From assembly GCA_021156365.1 (NCBI GenBank), contig JAJNDK010000005.1, forward strand, positions 186,001 to 250,000: 64,000 nucleotides of DNA. Reading direction: 5' to 3'. The notes under the pieces are model-generated. The model saw nothing but the letters and a program-made list of their open reading frames with translations. It made no database searches and was not told the DNA's origin. Made by a program: the position numbers and the translations under genes. The stretch comes from Bacteroidota bacterium. Lineage in GTDB: Bacteria; Bacteroidota; Bacteroidia; B-17B0; Aurantibacillaceae. Shown in pieces: positions 17,728 through 26,263 of this stretch; the stretch's first letter is position 1, and the number at the start of each line of letters is the position of its first letter.

Positions 17728-19112
17728 TGAAAAGGATATCCATAGCAGCCTTCCTGGCAATTTCTGCGCTTGCAATGTATGCACAGCAGGTGCCTATGTA
17801 TTCCAATTATTTCTATAAGCCTTTCGTGTATAACCCGGCTATGGCCGGCGACAAGGAAATGGCAGAGGTAATGCTGTTCAACAGGAACATGTTCAGCAAT
17901 TTCCAGGGCTCTCCTATGCTGAATGTGGCTACTGCTGATGGGGTGCTTCAAAAAAACAAAGGTTATGCAGGTATCGTATTAGCCAACCAGCAAAAAGGAT
18001 TGATCAATAATACACACGCTTTCGGCACCTACGCCTACCGCGCAAATTTTGCCGAAGACATTTACCTGAAATTAGGGATCAGCCTCGGAGTGATCGATCA
18101 GGCAGTTAATTACTCGAAGATACAGGTACAGAATAGTTCCGATCCGTATTTATTCATCAGCAGCCAACGCAAAACAAGCATGGATGGAAATGCCGGCTTT
18201 TCCTTTTATGCCAAAGGTCTGCAGGTTGGTTTTGCAGCGCCGCAATTGTTAGGCAGCAGGTTAAATTATAACGACAATGCCTCTACCCGCTCGTTCTACC
18301 AGCAATCAAGGCATTTTATGGGATCGCTGCAATATGAGATCGCGATCAACAAAGAGAAAGAAATGTATGTTACGCCATTCGGGCTGGTTCGTTTTGTTGC
18401 CAATGCTCCTTTTCAGTTCGACGGTGGAGTTAACTTCAACTGGAAAGACATGTTCTGGATCGGTGGTACGTATAAAAGCGATTACGCAATAGGGATCAAT
18501 GCAGGTGTTACCCTGAACAGGAGATTCTCCATTGGTTACAGTTACGACTATATGATCGGCAACATTGCCAATTACGCAGGTGTATCACACGAGATCATGC
18601 TGGCCTTCAAATTCGGAAAACTGAAATACAGGGCCGGTGATGATACACTCACCGCGGCGGATAAAAAGATGATCGAGCTGCAAAAACAATTGGATGAGCT
18701 GAAGAAAAACGGTGTGAAAGCAAGCGATCCAAAAACGACTACAACTACTACCACTACTACATCAAGCAACCCGAAAAACTCCCAGTTCCAGGGTAAGAAT
18801 GCTGTGAAGGAAAACGGCGTATTTATCCTTACCAACAAAACCAGCGACTGGACCTACAGCAACGGAGGCCTGGCCAAAAAAGGATATTATGTAGTGGTTG
18901 AATCCGTTTTCTATAAAGACTACGCCACACAGGAAGTAAAACGCTATACCAGCTTTGGTTTCCCGGAAGCGGATTTCTTATTCGAGAAAACCACCAAATT
19001 CCACTACGTGTATGTGTATTACACTACGAGCAAAGAAGACGCCATGCAAAAAGTGAACGACACCAAATCTGCGGGTGTGCCTGATGTCTGGATACAGGTG
19101 TTGATAGAATAA
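17724..19112 (+). CDS. PorP/SprF family T9SS protein with a C-terminal SPOR-like extension
   Basis: The first 298 residues are a PorP/SprF outer-membrane barrel: signal peptide to about residue 20 (LAMYAQ), then the family start QQVPMYSNYFYKPFVYNPAMAG. SprF-type proteins form a complex with one type B cargo and attach it to the T9SS. After the barrel comes a charged helical linker (about 305-330), a run of nine threonines at 338-346, and a separate domain at about 360-462 with the strand-helix pattern of a SPOR-like domain (KKGYYVVVESVFYKDYAT, TTSKEDAMQKVNDTK). Family members are usually about 300-340 residues, so the tail is an addition. The ATGA overlap couples its translation to the adhesin. 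Confidence 0.88.
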   Translation: MMKRISIAAFLAISALAMYAQQVPMYSNYFYKPFVYNPAMAGDKEMAEVMLFNRNMFSNFQGSPMLNVATADGVLQKNKGYAGIVLANQQKGLINNTHAFGTYAYRANFAEDIYLKLGISLGVIDQAVNYSKIQVQNSSDPYLFISSQRKTSMDGNAGFSFYAKGLQVGFAAPQLLGSRLNYNDNASTRSFYQQSRHFMGSLQYEIAINKEKEMYVTPFGLVRFVANAPFQFDGGVNFNWKDMFWIGGTYKSDYAIGINAGVTLNRRFSIGYSYDYMIGNIANYAGVSHEIMLAFKFGKLKYRAGDDTLTAADKKMIELQKQLDELKKNGVKASDPKTTTTTTTTTSSNPKNSQFQGKNAVKENGVFILTNKTSDWTYSNGGLAKKGYYVVVESVFYKDYATQEVKRYTSFGFPEADFLFEKTTKFHYVYVYYTTSKEDAMQKVNDTKSAGVPDVWIQVLIE

Positions 19113-19123
19113 AACCCTTATCA

Positions 19124-20500
19124 ATGGCTTCCGAAACTGCCTTTCATTTTCCTGACTCCCTTTTAACCTCCATACGATCCGTTTGTTCCATCGATGAACA
19201 GGGGCTTTTAGCTGCACATCAAAACGCACCTCCTGTTTCCGTTCGTATCAATCCTCTGAAACCGACCGATCAGTTCAATAGTTATCCGAAAGTTCCCTGG
19301 TGCGGGCAGGCTTTTTATTTACCCGAACGTATTCCATTCATCAAAGATCCGCTTTTTCATGCCGGCTGCTATTATGTGCAGGAGGCCTCGTCCATGTTCC
19401 TCGAAACAGCGATCAGGCAAACAGTGGATCTCTCCAAAGATATGCGCGTATTGGATCTTTGTGCTTCTCCGGGCGGTAAATCCACCCTCATCAATTCCCT
19501 GCTGTCCGAAAACAGTTTCCTGATCTCCAACGAAGTGATCAAAACACGGATAGGCGCTCTTGCCGAAAACATGAGCAAATGGGGGCGTGCCAACGTGATG
19601 GTGAGCAACAATGATCCGAAAGATTTTGAAGGATTACAGGAATATTTTGATCTCATAGTAGTAGATGCACCCTGCTCAGGATCTGGACTATTCCGTAAAC
19701 AACAGGATGCGATCGATCACTGGAGCGAAGAGAATGTAATGCATTGCAGTCAGCGGCAGGAGCGGATCCTGGCCGACATCGTTCCGGCATTGAAGCCCGG
19801 TGGTGTATTGATCTATTCCACCTGCTCGTATTCGCCACAGGAAAATGAAGAGATAGCAGTATGGCTCACAAAAGAATACGGGCTCGAAAATATCCGTATA
19901 CCGGCGCATCCCAATGCAGGCATCATAGAAACAAATACCGGCAGCTCTTATGGTTATCGCTTTTTTCCTCACCTAACAGAAGGCGAAGGTTTTTTCCTTT
20001 CCGCTTTCCGGAAAACAGAAGACGAAGAAAATATGATCCATCATAAAAAGCATCCTTTTGATAAATTGCAAAAAGAAGAAGAGACATTGATCACTCCCTT
20101 CCTGCAAATGAATGACTCCTTACGCATCGTAAAACAGAAAGAGAATTTTTTTCTCGTTAACACTGCTATCGAACGGGAGTTCGCATTCATCAGCCAGCAT
20201 CTTTATATCCGCAAAAAAGGAACACTCTTAGGTGAGATAAAGGGTAAAGATTTTGTTCCCCATCATGAGCTGGCCTTAAGTGTGCACCTAAGCAAAGATG
20301 CAACATCCGCAGAAGTGAATGAGGAAACAGCCCTGAAGTTCCTGAAAAAAGCGGATTTTCGCTTGGGTGAGGAATATGCAAAAGGATTTTGTACGATCCG
20401 CTACAAGAGTAATGCGATCGGTTGGGTGAAGAATGTGGGGAACAGGATCAATAATTATCTGCCAAAGGAATGGCGGATATTGATGGATATCAATCAATAA
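19124..20500 (+). CDS. rRNA cytosine-C5 methyltransferase (RsmF/NOL1-NOP2-Sun family)
   Basis: The 458-residue protein has the complete NOL1/NOP2/Sun fold. The SAM-binding motif DLCASPGGKSTLINSL is at about 111-126. The two catalytic cysteines are C184 in DAPCSGSGLF and C234 in YSTCSYSPQENEE. The N-terminal RNA-binding region (PVSVRINPLKP) and a C-terminal PUA-like part of about 150 residues match the RsmF (YebU) subtype, which methylates 16S rRNA C1407 in E. coli. The target here is inferred. It starts 11 bases after the PorP gene and may share its transcript, but is functionally unrelated. Confidence 0.9.
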   Translation: MASETAFHFPDSLLTSIRSVCSIDEQGLLAAHQNAPPVSVRINPLKPTDQFNSYPKVPWCGQAFYLPERIPFIKDPLFHAGCYYVQEASSMFLETAIRQTVDLSKDMRVLDLCASPGGKSTLINSLLSENSFLISNEVIKTRIGALAENMSKWGRANVMVSNNDPKDFEGLQEYFDLIVVDAPCSGSGLFRKQQDAIDHWSEENVMHCSQRQERILADIVPALKPGGVLIYSTCSYSPQENEEIAVWLTKEYGLENIRIPAHPNAGIIETNTGSSYGYRFFPHLTEGEGFFLSAFRKTEDEENMIHHKKHPFDKLQKEEETLITPFLQMNDSLRIVKQKENFFLVNTAIEREFAFISQHLYIRKKGTLLGEIKGKDFVPHHELALSVHLSKDATSAEVNEETALKFLKKADFRLGEEYAKGFCTIRYKSNAIGWVKNVGNRINNYLPKEWRILMDINQ

Positions 20501-20670
20501 ATTCAGGCAATTCAAAATCGTATCTCGAAGCCGGGGAAAAAACACCACATTTCGATTATTTCATGCTTATTTTTCGCAGGAACAGGATTTGCTTTACATA
20601 TTTTAACGTTAAAATTCATCTGTTCACGCACTTAATTTCGTAAATTTAATAGGAAAAATTTTACGTGCAC

Positions 20671-21474
20671 ATGAAAAAACGTCTACTCCTTTATGCTGTT
20701 ACTTTATTAACATCTGCTGCAAACGCACAACACCTGCAAGTGAACATGAATTACAATGCAGATATTCCGCTGAAGCAAACGATGCCCATGATGAGTATGA
20801 ATCACGGCATGGGTTTGTTCATCGGTTACAGGATGTCGGAAAAAGTTCCCTTCGCGATCACGAGTGATCTTAGCATAGGCTCATTCGCTTATAAATCGCG
20901 CAAGGAAAAATATACCTTTTCGGACGGATCTGTCACTGAGACCTATGTGAATTACTCAAGTAATATGAGCAAGTTCTTATTCGGTCTGAACTATGATCTG
21001 GGACGGCAGCAAAACCTGTTTTCGGGCTATATTACCGCCCAGGCAGGATATGCATTAATGGATTCAAGGATCTCTATCGAGGATCCGAACGATCCGGATG
21101 GATGTACGCCGCTGGAGAATAAAAATACATTCAGGTACGGTGGCGCAATATATGCTGCAGGTGGAGGGATAAGGATAAATATAAAGCAACTTTCGAAAAA
21201 ACCGGATGGTGATTTCAGACACTTTATCGATATAGGTGTGAAATATATGGGCGGGGGTACTTTTAATTATGTGAACATTAAACATATGCAGGAGTCCACA
21301 CACGGCATGACAAGCCCTGTTCCTTCACAGCCGGTACGAGAGGATACACGCGATTTCAATGTACAATTTGTAAATGTTACTACCAACGATATCCATGAGC
21401 ACAAGGTGGCAGAGATCTATTCTTCCAAATTCGAAATGCTCAACCTGAAGATCGGTTATATGATCCAATTTTAA
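20671..21474 (+). CDS. Putative outer-membrane beta-barrel protein, function unknown
   Basis: The 267-residue protein has a signal peptide ending about residue 18 (SAANAQ). The remainder alternates beta strands typical of small outer-membrane barrels (GMGLFIGYRMSEKVPFAIT, FIDIGVKYMGGGTFNYVNI) and ends in a terminal aromatic (IGYMIQF). I start at the ATG 20671; a GTG six bases upstream is less likely. No specific family is recognised. It sits alone between the methyltransferase and a small membrane protein gene. Confidence 0.7.
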   Translation: MKKRLLLYAVTLLTSAANAQHLQVNMNYNADIPLKQTMPMMSMNHGMGLFIGYRMSEKVPFAITSDLSIGSFAYKSRKEKYTFSDGSVTETYVNYSSNMSKFLFGLNYDLGRQQNLFSGYITAQAGYALMDSRISIEDPNDPDGCTPLENKNTFRYGGAIYAAGGGIRINIKQLSKKPDGDFRHFIDIGVKYMGGGTFNYVNIKHMQESTHGMTSPVPSQPVREDTRDFNVQFVNVTTNDIHEHKVAEIYSSKFEMLNLKIGYMIQF

Positions 21475-21599
21475 CCGCAGAATATATATCGTTAACCCAC
21501 TTATCGGGAAAAAGCAACCACTTACCAAGTGGCGCGAACTCCCACCCTTATCAGCCGTACAATCAGTTAGAATTTCACTAATTTCTAAAATATACGGTT

Positions 21600-21887
21600 A
21601 TGAAAACAAAAAACAACAATCAGAAAACCAACAGAATAATCCTGATCACTTGCTTATTCCTGTTAGCACTTACTACACCTGTCTTTTCCCAGGAAGCGCC
21701 TGAAACCGAACCTACCTCGTACTTTGATTACGGAATGATCTTAAGCGTACTTTGCGTAGTAGCATTGGCTACATTTATGTTCGTAGCCATGTTCAAGGCC
21801 AAAACCAAAGAAACACGGGAGCACAAACACAGGCACCGTCTGCACATACATAGAAAACAGGCTCACATCGATCACTTTAAATTTTAA
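21600..21887 (+). CDS. Small membrane protein with a His/Lys-rich cytoplasmic tail
   Basis: The 95-residue protein has an N-terminal hydrophobic segment ending in TTPVFSQ (a likely signal peptide or first helix, about residues 12-31), a short acidic loop (EAPETEPTS) and a second membrane helix (about 46-66). The tail is strikingly rich in histidine, arginine and lysine, with nine His residues in the last 26 (for example HKHRHRLHIHRKQAHIDHF), suggesting metal or nucleic-acid/anionic-lipid contact. No family is recognised. Confidence 0.65.
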   Translation: MKTKNNNQKTNRIILITCLFLLALTTPVFSQEAPETEPTSYFDYGMILSVLCVVALATFMFVAMFKAKTKETREHKHRHRLHIHRKQAHIDHFKF

Positions 21888-21917
21888 ACAGAATCGTCAG
21901 GGTTCATGATTTTGGAT

Positions 21918-21954
21918 CCGGATCCCCCGGTAACAGTACTGCCGGGGGACCGGT
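21918..21954. other. GC-rich hairpin downstream of the small membrane protein gene
   Basis: TCCCCCGG at 21923-21930 pairs with CCGGGGGA at 21942-21949, and outer CCGG pairs extend it. The flank is A-rich on the plus strand, so it lacks the T run of a plus-strand terminator; it may still stabilise or end the upstream mRNA. Confidence 0.5.
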
Positions 21955-21974
21955 TAAAAAAAAGAGTAGAAAAA

Positions 21975-22005
21975 TTTGTTTTATTCCAAAATATTACAAC
22001 CTTTG
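21975..22005 (+). promoter_or_regulatory. Promoter for the RRM protein gene
   Basis: TTTG at 21975-21978, 19 bases, then AACCTTTG at 21998-22005: the exact spacing and all but one key base of the Bacteroidota promoter. Confidence 0.65.
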
Positions 22006-22027
22006 TGGAAATTAAATTTTTTTCACA

Positions 22028-22288
22028 ATGACAATTTATGTAGGAAATCTCAGCTATAAAGCGAGTGAAAGCGAGTTAGGCAGTTTGTTTAGCTCTTACG
22101 GCGAAGTAACATCGGTAAAAATCATGACCGACAAATTTACAGGCCGTTCAAAAGGTTTTGGATTTATTGAAATGTCTGACAATTCAGCAGCTACAAAAGC
22201 TATCGAATCGTTACACCAGACTGATTTCAAAGAAAGAAAACTGATCGTTAATGAAGCTCGTCCGAGAGAAGAAAGACCAAGAAACTAA
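22028..22288 (+). CDS. RRM-type RNA-binding protein
   Basis: The 86-residue protein is a single RNA recognition motif. RNP2 is IYVGNL at residues 3-8 and RNP1 is KGFGFIEM at 42-49, each with the aromatic residues that stack on RNA. Such small single-RRM proteins are common in Bacteroidota and cyanobacteria and are thought to act as RNA chaperones or post-transcriptional regulators, partly in the cold. It is monocistronic with its own promoter and terminator. The short basic tail (PREERPRN) may add RNA contacts. Confidence 0.95.
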   Translation: MTIYVGNLSYKASESELGSLFSSYGEVTSVKIMTDKFTGRSKGFGFIEMSDNSAATKAIESLHQTDFKERKLIVNEARPREERPRN

Positions 22289-22323
22289 CCAGTAATCTCC
22301 ATATATTGGTAGTAAACCACACT

Positions 22324-22362
22324 AAAAAGCCATCCTGACGATACTGTCTGGATGGCTTTTTT
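22324..22362 (+). terminator. Rho-independent terminator after the RRM gene
   Basis: AAAAAGCCATCC at 22324-22335 pairs with GGATGGCTTTTT at 22350-22361 and runs into T residues. Confidence 0.88.
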
Positions 22363-22407
22363 AATTAGTAATAGCTGTTTTTCAGTTATTTAGTGATTAA
22401 AGATTTA

Positions 22408-22438
22408 CTTGCAGATCGAAAAGATTTTTCTATATTTG
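22408..22438 (+). promoter_or_regulatory. Promoter for rplS
   Basis: CTTG at 22408-22411, 19 bases, then TATATTTG at 22431-22438. The leader to the ATG at 22509 would be about 65 bases. Confidence 0.7.
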
Positions 22439-22458
22439 CATCCCCTTTCAAGCCTCTG

Positions 22459-22473
22459 GTTGCAAAGTGCAAC
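22459..22473 (+). promoter_or_regulatory. Hairpin in the rplS leader
   Basis: GTTGCA at 22459-22464 pairs with TGCAAC at 22468-22473 around a 3-base loop, inside the predicted 5' leader. It could be part of a ribosomal-protein autoregulatory leader; that is inference from position. Confidence 0.4.
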
Positions 22474-22508
22474 GAATGCCTGATGGTAATCATTAAAAAA
22501 ATGAAGTC

Positions 22509-22871
22509 ATGAGTTTATTATTAGACTACGTTAACCAACAGTTAAGTCCAACTGCCAAGCATCCTGCTTTCAAAGCAGGTGATACAGTTACTGTTCATTA
22601 CAAAATCAAAGAGGGCGATAAAGAACGTATCCAGCAATACACAGGTATTGTTATTATGCGTCAGAATCATCCTGCAACCGCATCTTTCACAGTTCGTAAA
22701 ATGTCGAATGGTGTAGGTGTAGAAAGAATTTTTCCTGTTAACTCTCCTTATATCGAGAAAATCGAGGTTAATAAACACGGTGTTGTTCGCAGAGCGAAAT
22801 TGTTCTACCTGCGCGACAGAACAGGTAAATCAGCCCGTATCCGTGAAAAGATCATTAACAAAGCAGATTAA
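22509..22871 (+). CDS. rplS: 50S ribosomal protein L19
   Basis: The 120-residue protein is full-length bL19: [28 protein letters not shown] near the start, [22 protein letters not shown] in the middle and [21 protein letters not shown] at the end. L19 sits at the 30S-50S interface of the ribosome. Unusually for Proteobacteria but commonly in Bacteroidota, it is not in an rpsP-rimM-trmD-rplS operon: rpsP lies nearby but converges on it from the other strand. It has its own promoter and strong terminator. Confidence 0.97.
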   Translation: MSLLLDYVNQQLSPTAKHPAFKAGDTVTVHYKIKEGDKERIQQYTGIVIMRQNHPATASFTVRKMSNGVGVERIFPVNSPYIEKIEVNKHGVVRRAKLFYLRDRTGKSARIREKIINKAD

Positions 22872-22890
22872 TCTTCACCACATATTTGTA

Positions 22891-22925
22891 AAAAAGACCG
22901 GCTTCAACAGGAGACCGGTCTTTTT
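22891..22925 (+). terminator. Rho-independent terminator after rplS
   Basis: AAAAAGACCGG at 22891-22901 pairs with CCGGTCTTTTT at 22915-22925. Confidence 0.88.
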
Positions 22926-22979
22926 ATTTTCAGTACTCTTTACTTTCCAAAAAATGGCGTCCGGGAAGCAGGCATAAAA

Positions 22980-23013
22980 AAATCCCGTCTGCTTTCAGAG
23001 CAAACGGGATCTT
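22980..23013 (-). terminator. Terminator after rpsP
   Basis: On the plus strand AATCCCGTCTGCT pairs with AGCAAACGGGATC (one mismatch). Read from rpsP on the minus strand the stem is followed by a run of seven T, so it ends rpsP transcription. Confidence 0.82.
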
Positions 23014-23032
23014 TAAATAGTATCAAAACAAA

Positions 23033-23578
23033 TTATGCTGTTGTTTCGTCTGTAGAAGGAGCTTCTGTGTTTTCTGCAGTGTTCTCTGTTGTTGTTTCTT
23101 CAGCAGCAGCCGGAGCTTCAGGAGTGTTTTTTGCTGCGATCTTAGCCGCTTTTGCATCTTTCACTGCGCTTTCCGCTTTCAGTTTGGATACTTTCGCGTC
23201 CGAACTTTCTTTTGCTAACCTGTCTTTCTTAGAGACAACTTTTCCTTCTTTGTCGCCGATCCATTTCTGGAATTTAGCTTCTGCCTGTTCTTCTGTATGA
23301 GCGCCTTTTTTCACGCCATCCAGTAAGTGTTTTTTCATCATAACACCTTTGTACGATAGGATCGCACGGCAGGTATCCGTAGGCGTAGCGCCTTTCTGGA
23401 TCCAGGCCAGTGTTTGTTCGAAATCGATGTTAATTGTAGCAGGGTTGGTATTGGGATTATAAGTTCCCAATTTTTGAATAAATGCTCCATCACGAGGTGC
23501 ACGACCATCCGCAACTACAACATGGTAGAAAGCTGAATCTTTCTTTCCGTGTCTTTGTAGTCTAATCCTTGTTGCCAT
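23033..23578 (-). CDS. rpsP: 30S ribosomal protein S16 with Ala/Glu-rich tail
   Basis: The 181-residue protein starts with the conserved S16 sequence ([31 protein letters not shown]) and the full core to about residue 85. A long extension follows, first lysine-rich helices (about 95-150) and then an acidic Ala/Glu/Thr tail ([19 protein letters not shown]). S16 is a primary-binding protein of the 30S subunit. E. coli S16 has 82 residues; extended versions are usual in Bacteroidota, so the tail is not an error. Divergent from hldD with a clear promoter of its own. Confidence 0.96.
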   Translation of the reverse strand: MATRIRLQRHGKKDSAFYHVVVADGRAPRDGAFIQKLGTYNPNTNPATINIDFEQTLAWIQKGATPTDTCRAILSYKGVMMKKHLLDGVKKGAHTEEQAEAKFQKWIGDKEGKVVSKKDRLAKESSDAKVSKLKAESAVKDAKAAKIAAKNTPEAPAAAEETTTENTAENTEAPSTDETTA

Positions 23579-23609
23579 TTTATTACGTTGTTTTAAAAAA
23601 TTTAGGGGG

Positions 23610-23640
23610 CAAATATCGGTATTTATCCTGAATCTGCAAA
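23610..23640 (-). promoter_or_regulatory. Promoter for rpsP
   Basis: On the minus strand TTTG (23640-23637) is followed after 19 bases by GATATTTG (23617-23610), one base off the consensus -7 element. Confidence 0.65.
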
Positions 23641-23658
23641 ATATAGTGCAGGAATGCC

Positions 23659-23666
23659 TATTTTTG
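23659..23666 (+). promoter_or_regulatory. -7 element for hldD
   Basis: TATTTTTG, 13 bases before the ATG at 23680; it shares the 101-base divergent gap with the rpsP promoter. The -33 element is weak. Confidence 0.45.
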
Positions 23667-23679
23667 TAAAAAATTTGCC

Positions 23680-24660
23680 ATGATCATAGTTACGGGAGCC
23701 GCTGGTTTTATAGGGAGTTGCCTGATTTCCAGGCTGAACAGCGAAGGAAAGACTGATCTTTTGCTGGTCGACGACTTCGCCAAACACGAAAAGGATCCTA
23801 ATCTGACCGGCAAGCACTATTCAGGAAAACAGGACCGGAATTCCTTCATTGCATGGCTGAAAACCAATCAGGATCCTGTTGAATGCATCTTTCATATTGG
23901 CGCACGAACAGATACCACTGAATTTAACAAGGCTATTTTTGATGAGCTGAACCTCAACTATACAAAAGCGCTGTGGGAGATCTGTGCTCAAAAGAACATT
24001 CCTTTTATATATGCTTCCTCGGCAGCCACCTATGGCCTGGGTGAACATGGCTATGATGACCGGGACGACTCCATCATTCCTTTATTAAAGCCGCTGAATC
24101 CCTATGGCGATTCCAAAAACGATTTCGACAAGTGGGCTTTGATACATCGCGAGGCATCGCGACAAACGCCGCCACAATGGGTAGGCTTTAAATTCTTTAA
24201 TGTATACGGTCCTAACGAGTATCACAAGGCACGTATGGCTTCTGTTATTTTCCACGCTTTCAACCAGATCAAGCAACAGGGCTTCGTGAAACTGTTCCGC
24301 TCGCACAACCCGGATTATGCGGATGGCGGGCAATTGCGGGATTTCGTGTATGTAAAAGATGTGGTGGATGTGCTGTATCATGCCTATGCGAGTAAGATAA
24401 AAAGCGGTATTTACAACCTGGGTAGCGGCACTGCACGCACCTTCCTGGATCTGGCCAAAGCCACGTTCCATGCCCTTGCCCTGGAACCGAAAATCGAATT
24501 TATAGATACACCAGCCGATATCCGTGATAAGTACCAGTATTTCACAGAAGCTAAGATGGAGAAACTAAAAGGAACCGGCTACACCAGGCCTTTTCATACA
24601 CTGGAAGAAGGCGTGAAAGATTATGTGCAGCAGTATCTTTCCGGTAAGAAGTATCTTTAA
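23680..24660 (+). CDS. hldD: ADP-L-glycero-D-manno-heptose 6-epimerase
   Basis: The 326-residue protein is a short-chain dehydrogenase/epimerase of the HldD (RfaD) type, which converts ADP-D,D-heptose to ADP-L,D-heptose for the lipopolysaccharide inner core. The Rossmann motif [11 protein letters not shown] is at residues 5-15, the heptose-epimerase block [13 protein letters not shown] follows, and the catalytic Tyr142 and Lys146 are in YGDSK with Ser113/Ser114 upstream. It is cytosolic and uses NADP. The other heptose pathway genes are not in this window. Confidence 0.94.
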   Translation: MIIVTGAAGFIGSCLISRLNSEGKTDLLLVDDFAKHEKDPNLTGKHYSGKQDRNSFIAWLKTNQDPVECIFHIGARTDTTEFNKAIFDELNLNYTKALWEICAQKNIPFIYASSAATYGLGEHGYDDRDDSIIPLLKPLNPYGDSKNDFDKWALIHREASRQTPPQWVGFKFFNVYGPNEYHKARMASVIFHAFNQIKQQGFVKLFRSHNPDYADGGQLRDFVYVKDVVDVLYHAYASKIKSGIYNLGSGTARTFLDLAKATFHALALEPKIEFIDTPADIRDKYQYFTEAKMEKLKGTGYTRPFHTLEEGVKDYVQQYLSGKKYL

Positions 24661-24734
24661 ACGGGCATTTAACATATCTTATACATCCCGGTCCCTGTTT
24701 GCCTTCGTATGTTTATTAATTTCAAACACGGATT

Positions 24735-25406
24735 ATGATGCATCTCAAAAAAACAAATTACCTGACACTCGTATGCAGTATCCTGCTTTTTTCCTGCTCG
24801 GATGCCCAACAAAATACATCGCTGCAGGAAGGTGAAAAAAACAGTAAATCCACAACAAGTATGAACAATTCATTAGATACGATCACCTTTGGAGCAGGCT
24901 GCTTCTGGTGTGTAGAAGCTGTATTCCAGGATATGGAAGGCGTGGAAAAAGTAGTATCCGGCTATAGCGGAGGCTTTGTAAAAAATCCGGCTTATAAAGA
25001 AGTGTGTATGGGAACCACGGGTCATGCTGAAGTATGCCAGGTCACATATGATCCGAAAAAAGTAACGGTGCCCGAGCTGTTGGAAGTATTCTGGGGAACA
25101 CACGATCCTACCACGCTGAACAGGCAGGGAAATGATATCGGTACACAATACCGTTCCGCTATCTTTTACCATAACGAAGAGCAAAAAGTAGTAGCTGAAG
25201 AATACAAAGCAAAACTTGATTCTTCCGGTGCCTTCGACCGGCCTATTGTTACAGAGATAAAACCTTTTTCGAATTTTTACCCGGCGGAAGATTATCACCA
25301 GGATTATTTCAATCAAAACGGATCAGAACCTTACTGCCAGTTCGTGGTAAAACCGAAAGTAGAAAAGTTCAAAAAGGTGTTTGCCAATAAAGTAAAAAAG
25401 AAATAA
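24735..25406 (+). CDS. msrA: Lipoprotein-type peptide methionine-(S)-sulfoxide reductase
   Basis: The 223-residue protein joins a lipoprotein signal (LVCSILLFSC, lipidated C21) and a 25-residue linker to a complete MsrA domain. The catalytic motif GAGCFWC places the sulfenic-acid cysteine at C56. Further family blocks are GYSGGFVKNPAYKEV, GHAEVCQVTYDP and FWGTHDPTTLNRQGNDIGTQYRS. MsrA reduces methionine-S-sulfoxide in oxidised proteins; the lipid anchor puts repair in the envelope, where it would protect exported proteins. It converges on the next gene with only 5 bases between the stops. Confidence 0.93.
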   Translation: MMHLKKTNYLTLVCSILLFSCSDAQQNTSLQEGEKNSKSTTSMNNSLDTITFGAGCFWCVEAVFQDMEGVEKVVSGYSGGFVKNPAYKEVCMGTTGHAEVCQVTYDPKKVTVPELLEVFWGTHDPTTLNRQGNDIGTQYRSAIFYHNEEQKVVAEEYKAKLDSSGAFDRPIVTEIKPFSNFYPAEDYHQDYFNQNGSEPYCQFVVKPKVEKFKKVFANKVKKK

Positions 25407-25411
25407 GCTGT

Positions 25412-25822
25412 TTACGCAATTCCGTTGTTAACAACGGCTGTTTTTATGGCTTCGAAGTTTTTGCCTGCCGGTTTCACTCCAAGCTCTTTCAGGATCTCCG
25501 TCCAGCCTTTGGTAGCGCGGTGCTTATTGAACACTTCAAATACAGCGTCCGTACTTTTTCCGGTTTGTTTGATCGTTTCGAAGATCATGAAAAGATCTCC
25601 GCCCTGGTATTTGGAGACATAGTCTTTTGCCTGAGCTTCGGTTAACGAAAATTTAGAAACCAAAGCAGCTTTAAACGTTTCCCTGTTGCTTCGTGCATAC
25701 ATGGTAATGGATTCAATGCTTTTATCCAGCTCATCATCGCCGGTATTTATTTTTTTCGCGGTTTGCGAAAAACCTTGTGTAAGTCCTGTAATCAGTAATA
25801 AAAGTGCAATTATTTTTTTCAT
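25412..25822 (-). CDS. Small secreted protein of unknown function
   Basis: The 136-residue protein has a signal peptide (MKKIIALLLLITGLTQGFSQ) and then a wholly helical mature part with many Lys, Ala and Asp residues (EAQAKDYVSKYQGGDLFMIFETIKQTG). There are no cysteines and no recognised motif. It is divergent from the DUF4296 lipoprotein gene and converges on msrA. Confidence 0.75.
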   Translation of the reverse strand: MKKIIALLLLITGLTQGFSQTAKKINTGDDELDKSIESITMYARSNRETFKAALVSKFSLTEAQAKDYVSKYQGGDLFMIFETIKQTGKSTDAVFEVFNKHRATKGWTEILKELGVKPAGKNFEAIKTAVVNNGIA

Positions 25823-25914
25823 GATAATGCTGTTTGATTAATTCAAATATACTAATTAATCTTTAAAAGTCCTTAATTTCCCGGTCCGAAACATGAAAAA
25901 TAGTACTTTTAGGC

Positions 25915-26247
25915 ATGCTTAAATATGTTTTACCGGCTTTGATCTGCTTTGGACTGTTCTCCTGTTCAGAGGCTTCGACCGATGCGCAAATAAAGCACCT
26001 GGACAAACAAAAGATGACGGAAGTCCTGAGGGATCTCGCCCTGATGGAAGCTGCCGTTACTATCAAAATTGCACCGGATCCCAGCCAGCCTATCGACAGC
26101 ACCCTACGGTTCAATATATACAGGCAGCACAATATAACGAAAGGGATGTATGACTCCAGTCTGAGCTATTACAGCAATCACCCACAAGAATTTAAAGAGA
26201 TCTACGAAAAGGTGCTGGAACAACTGCAGCAGATGAAATCGAAATAA
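25915..26247 (+). CDS. DUF4296 family lipoprotein
   Basis: The 110-residue product has a lipobox ending in LFSC (C17). Its helical domain matches the DUF4296 pattern: KMTEVLRDLALMEAAV, then FNIYRQHNITKGMYDSSLSYYSNHPQEFKEIYEKVLEQL. The family is specific to Bacteroidota and its function is not known. As in many members of the phylum it lies next to lspA, here converging with 16 bases between the stop codons, so the two mRNAs could overlap at their 3' ends. Confidence 0.88.
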   Translation: MLKYVLPALICFGLFSCSEASTDAQIKHLDKQKMTEVLRDLALMEAAVTIKIAPDPSQPIDSTLRFNIYRQHNITKGMYDSSLSYYSNHPQEFKEIYEKVLEQLQQMKSK

Positions 26248-26263
26248 GCCCGGCAACAGCGGA

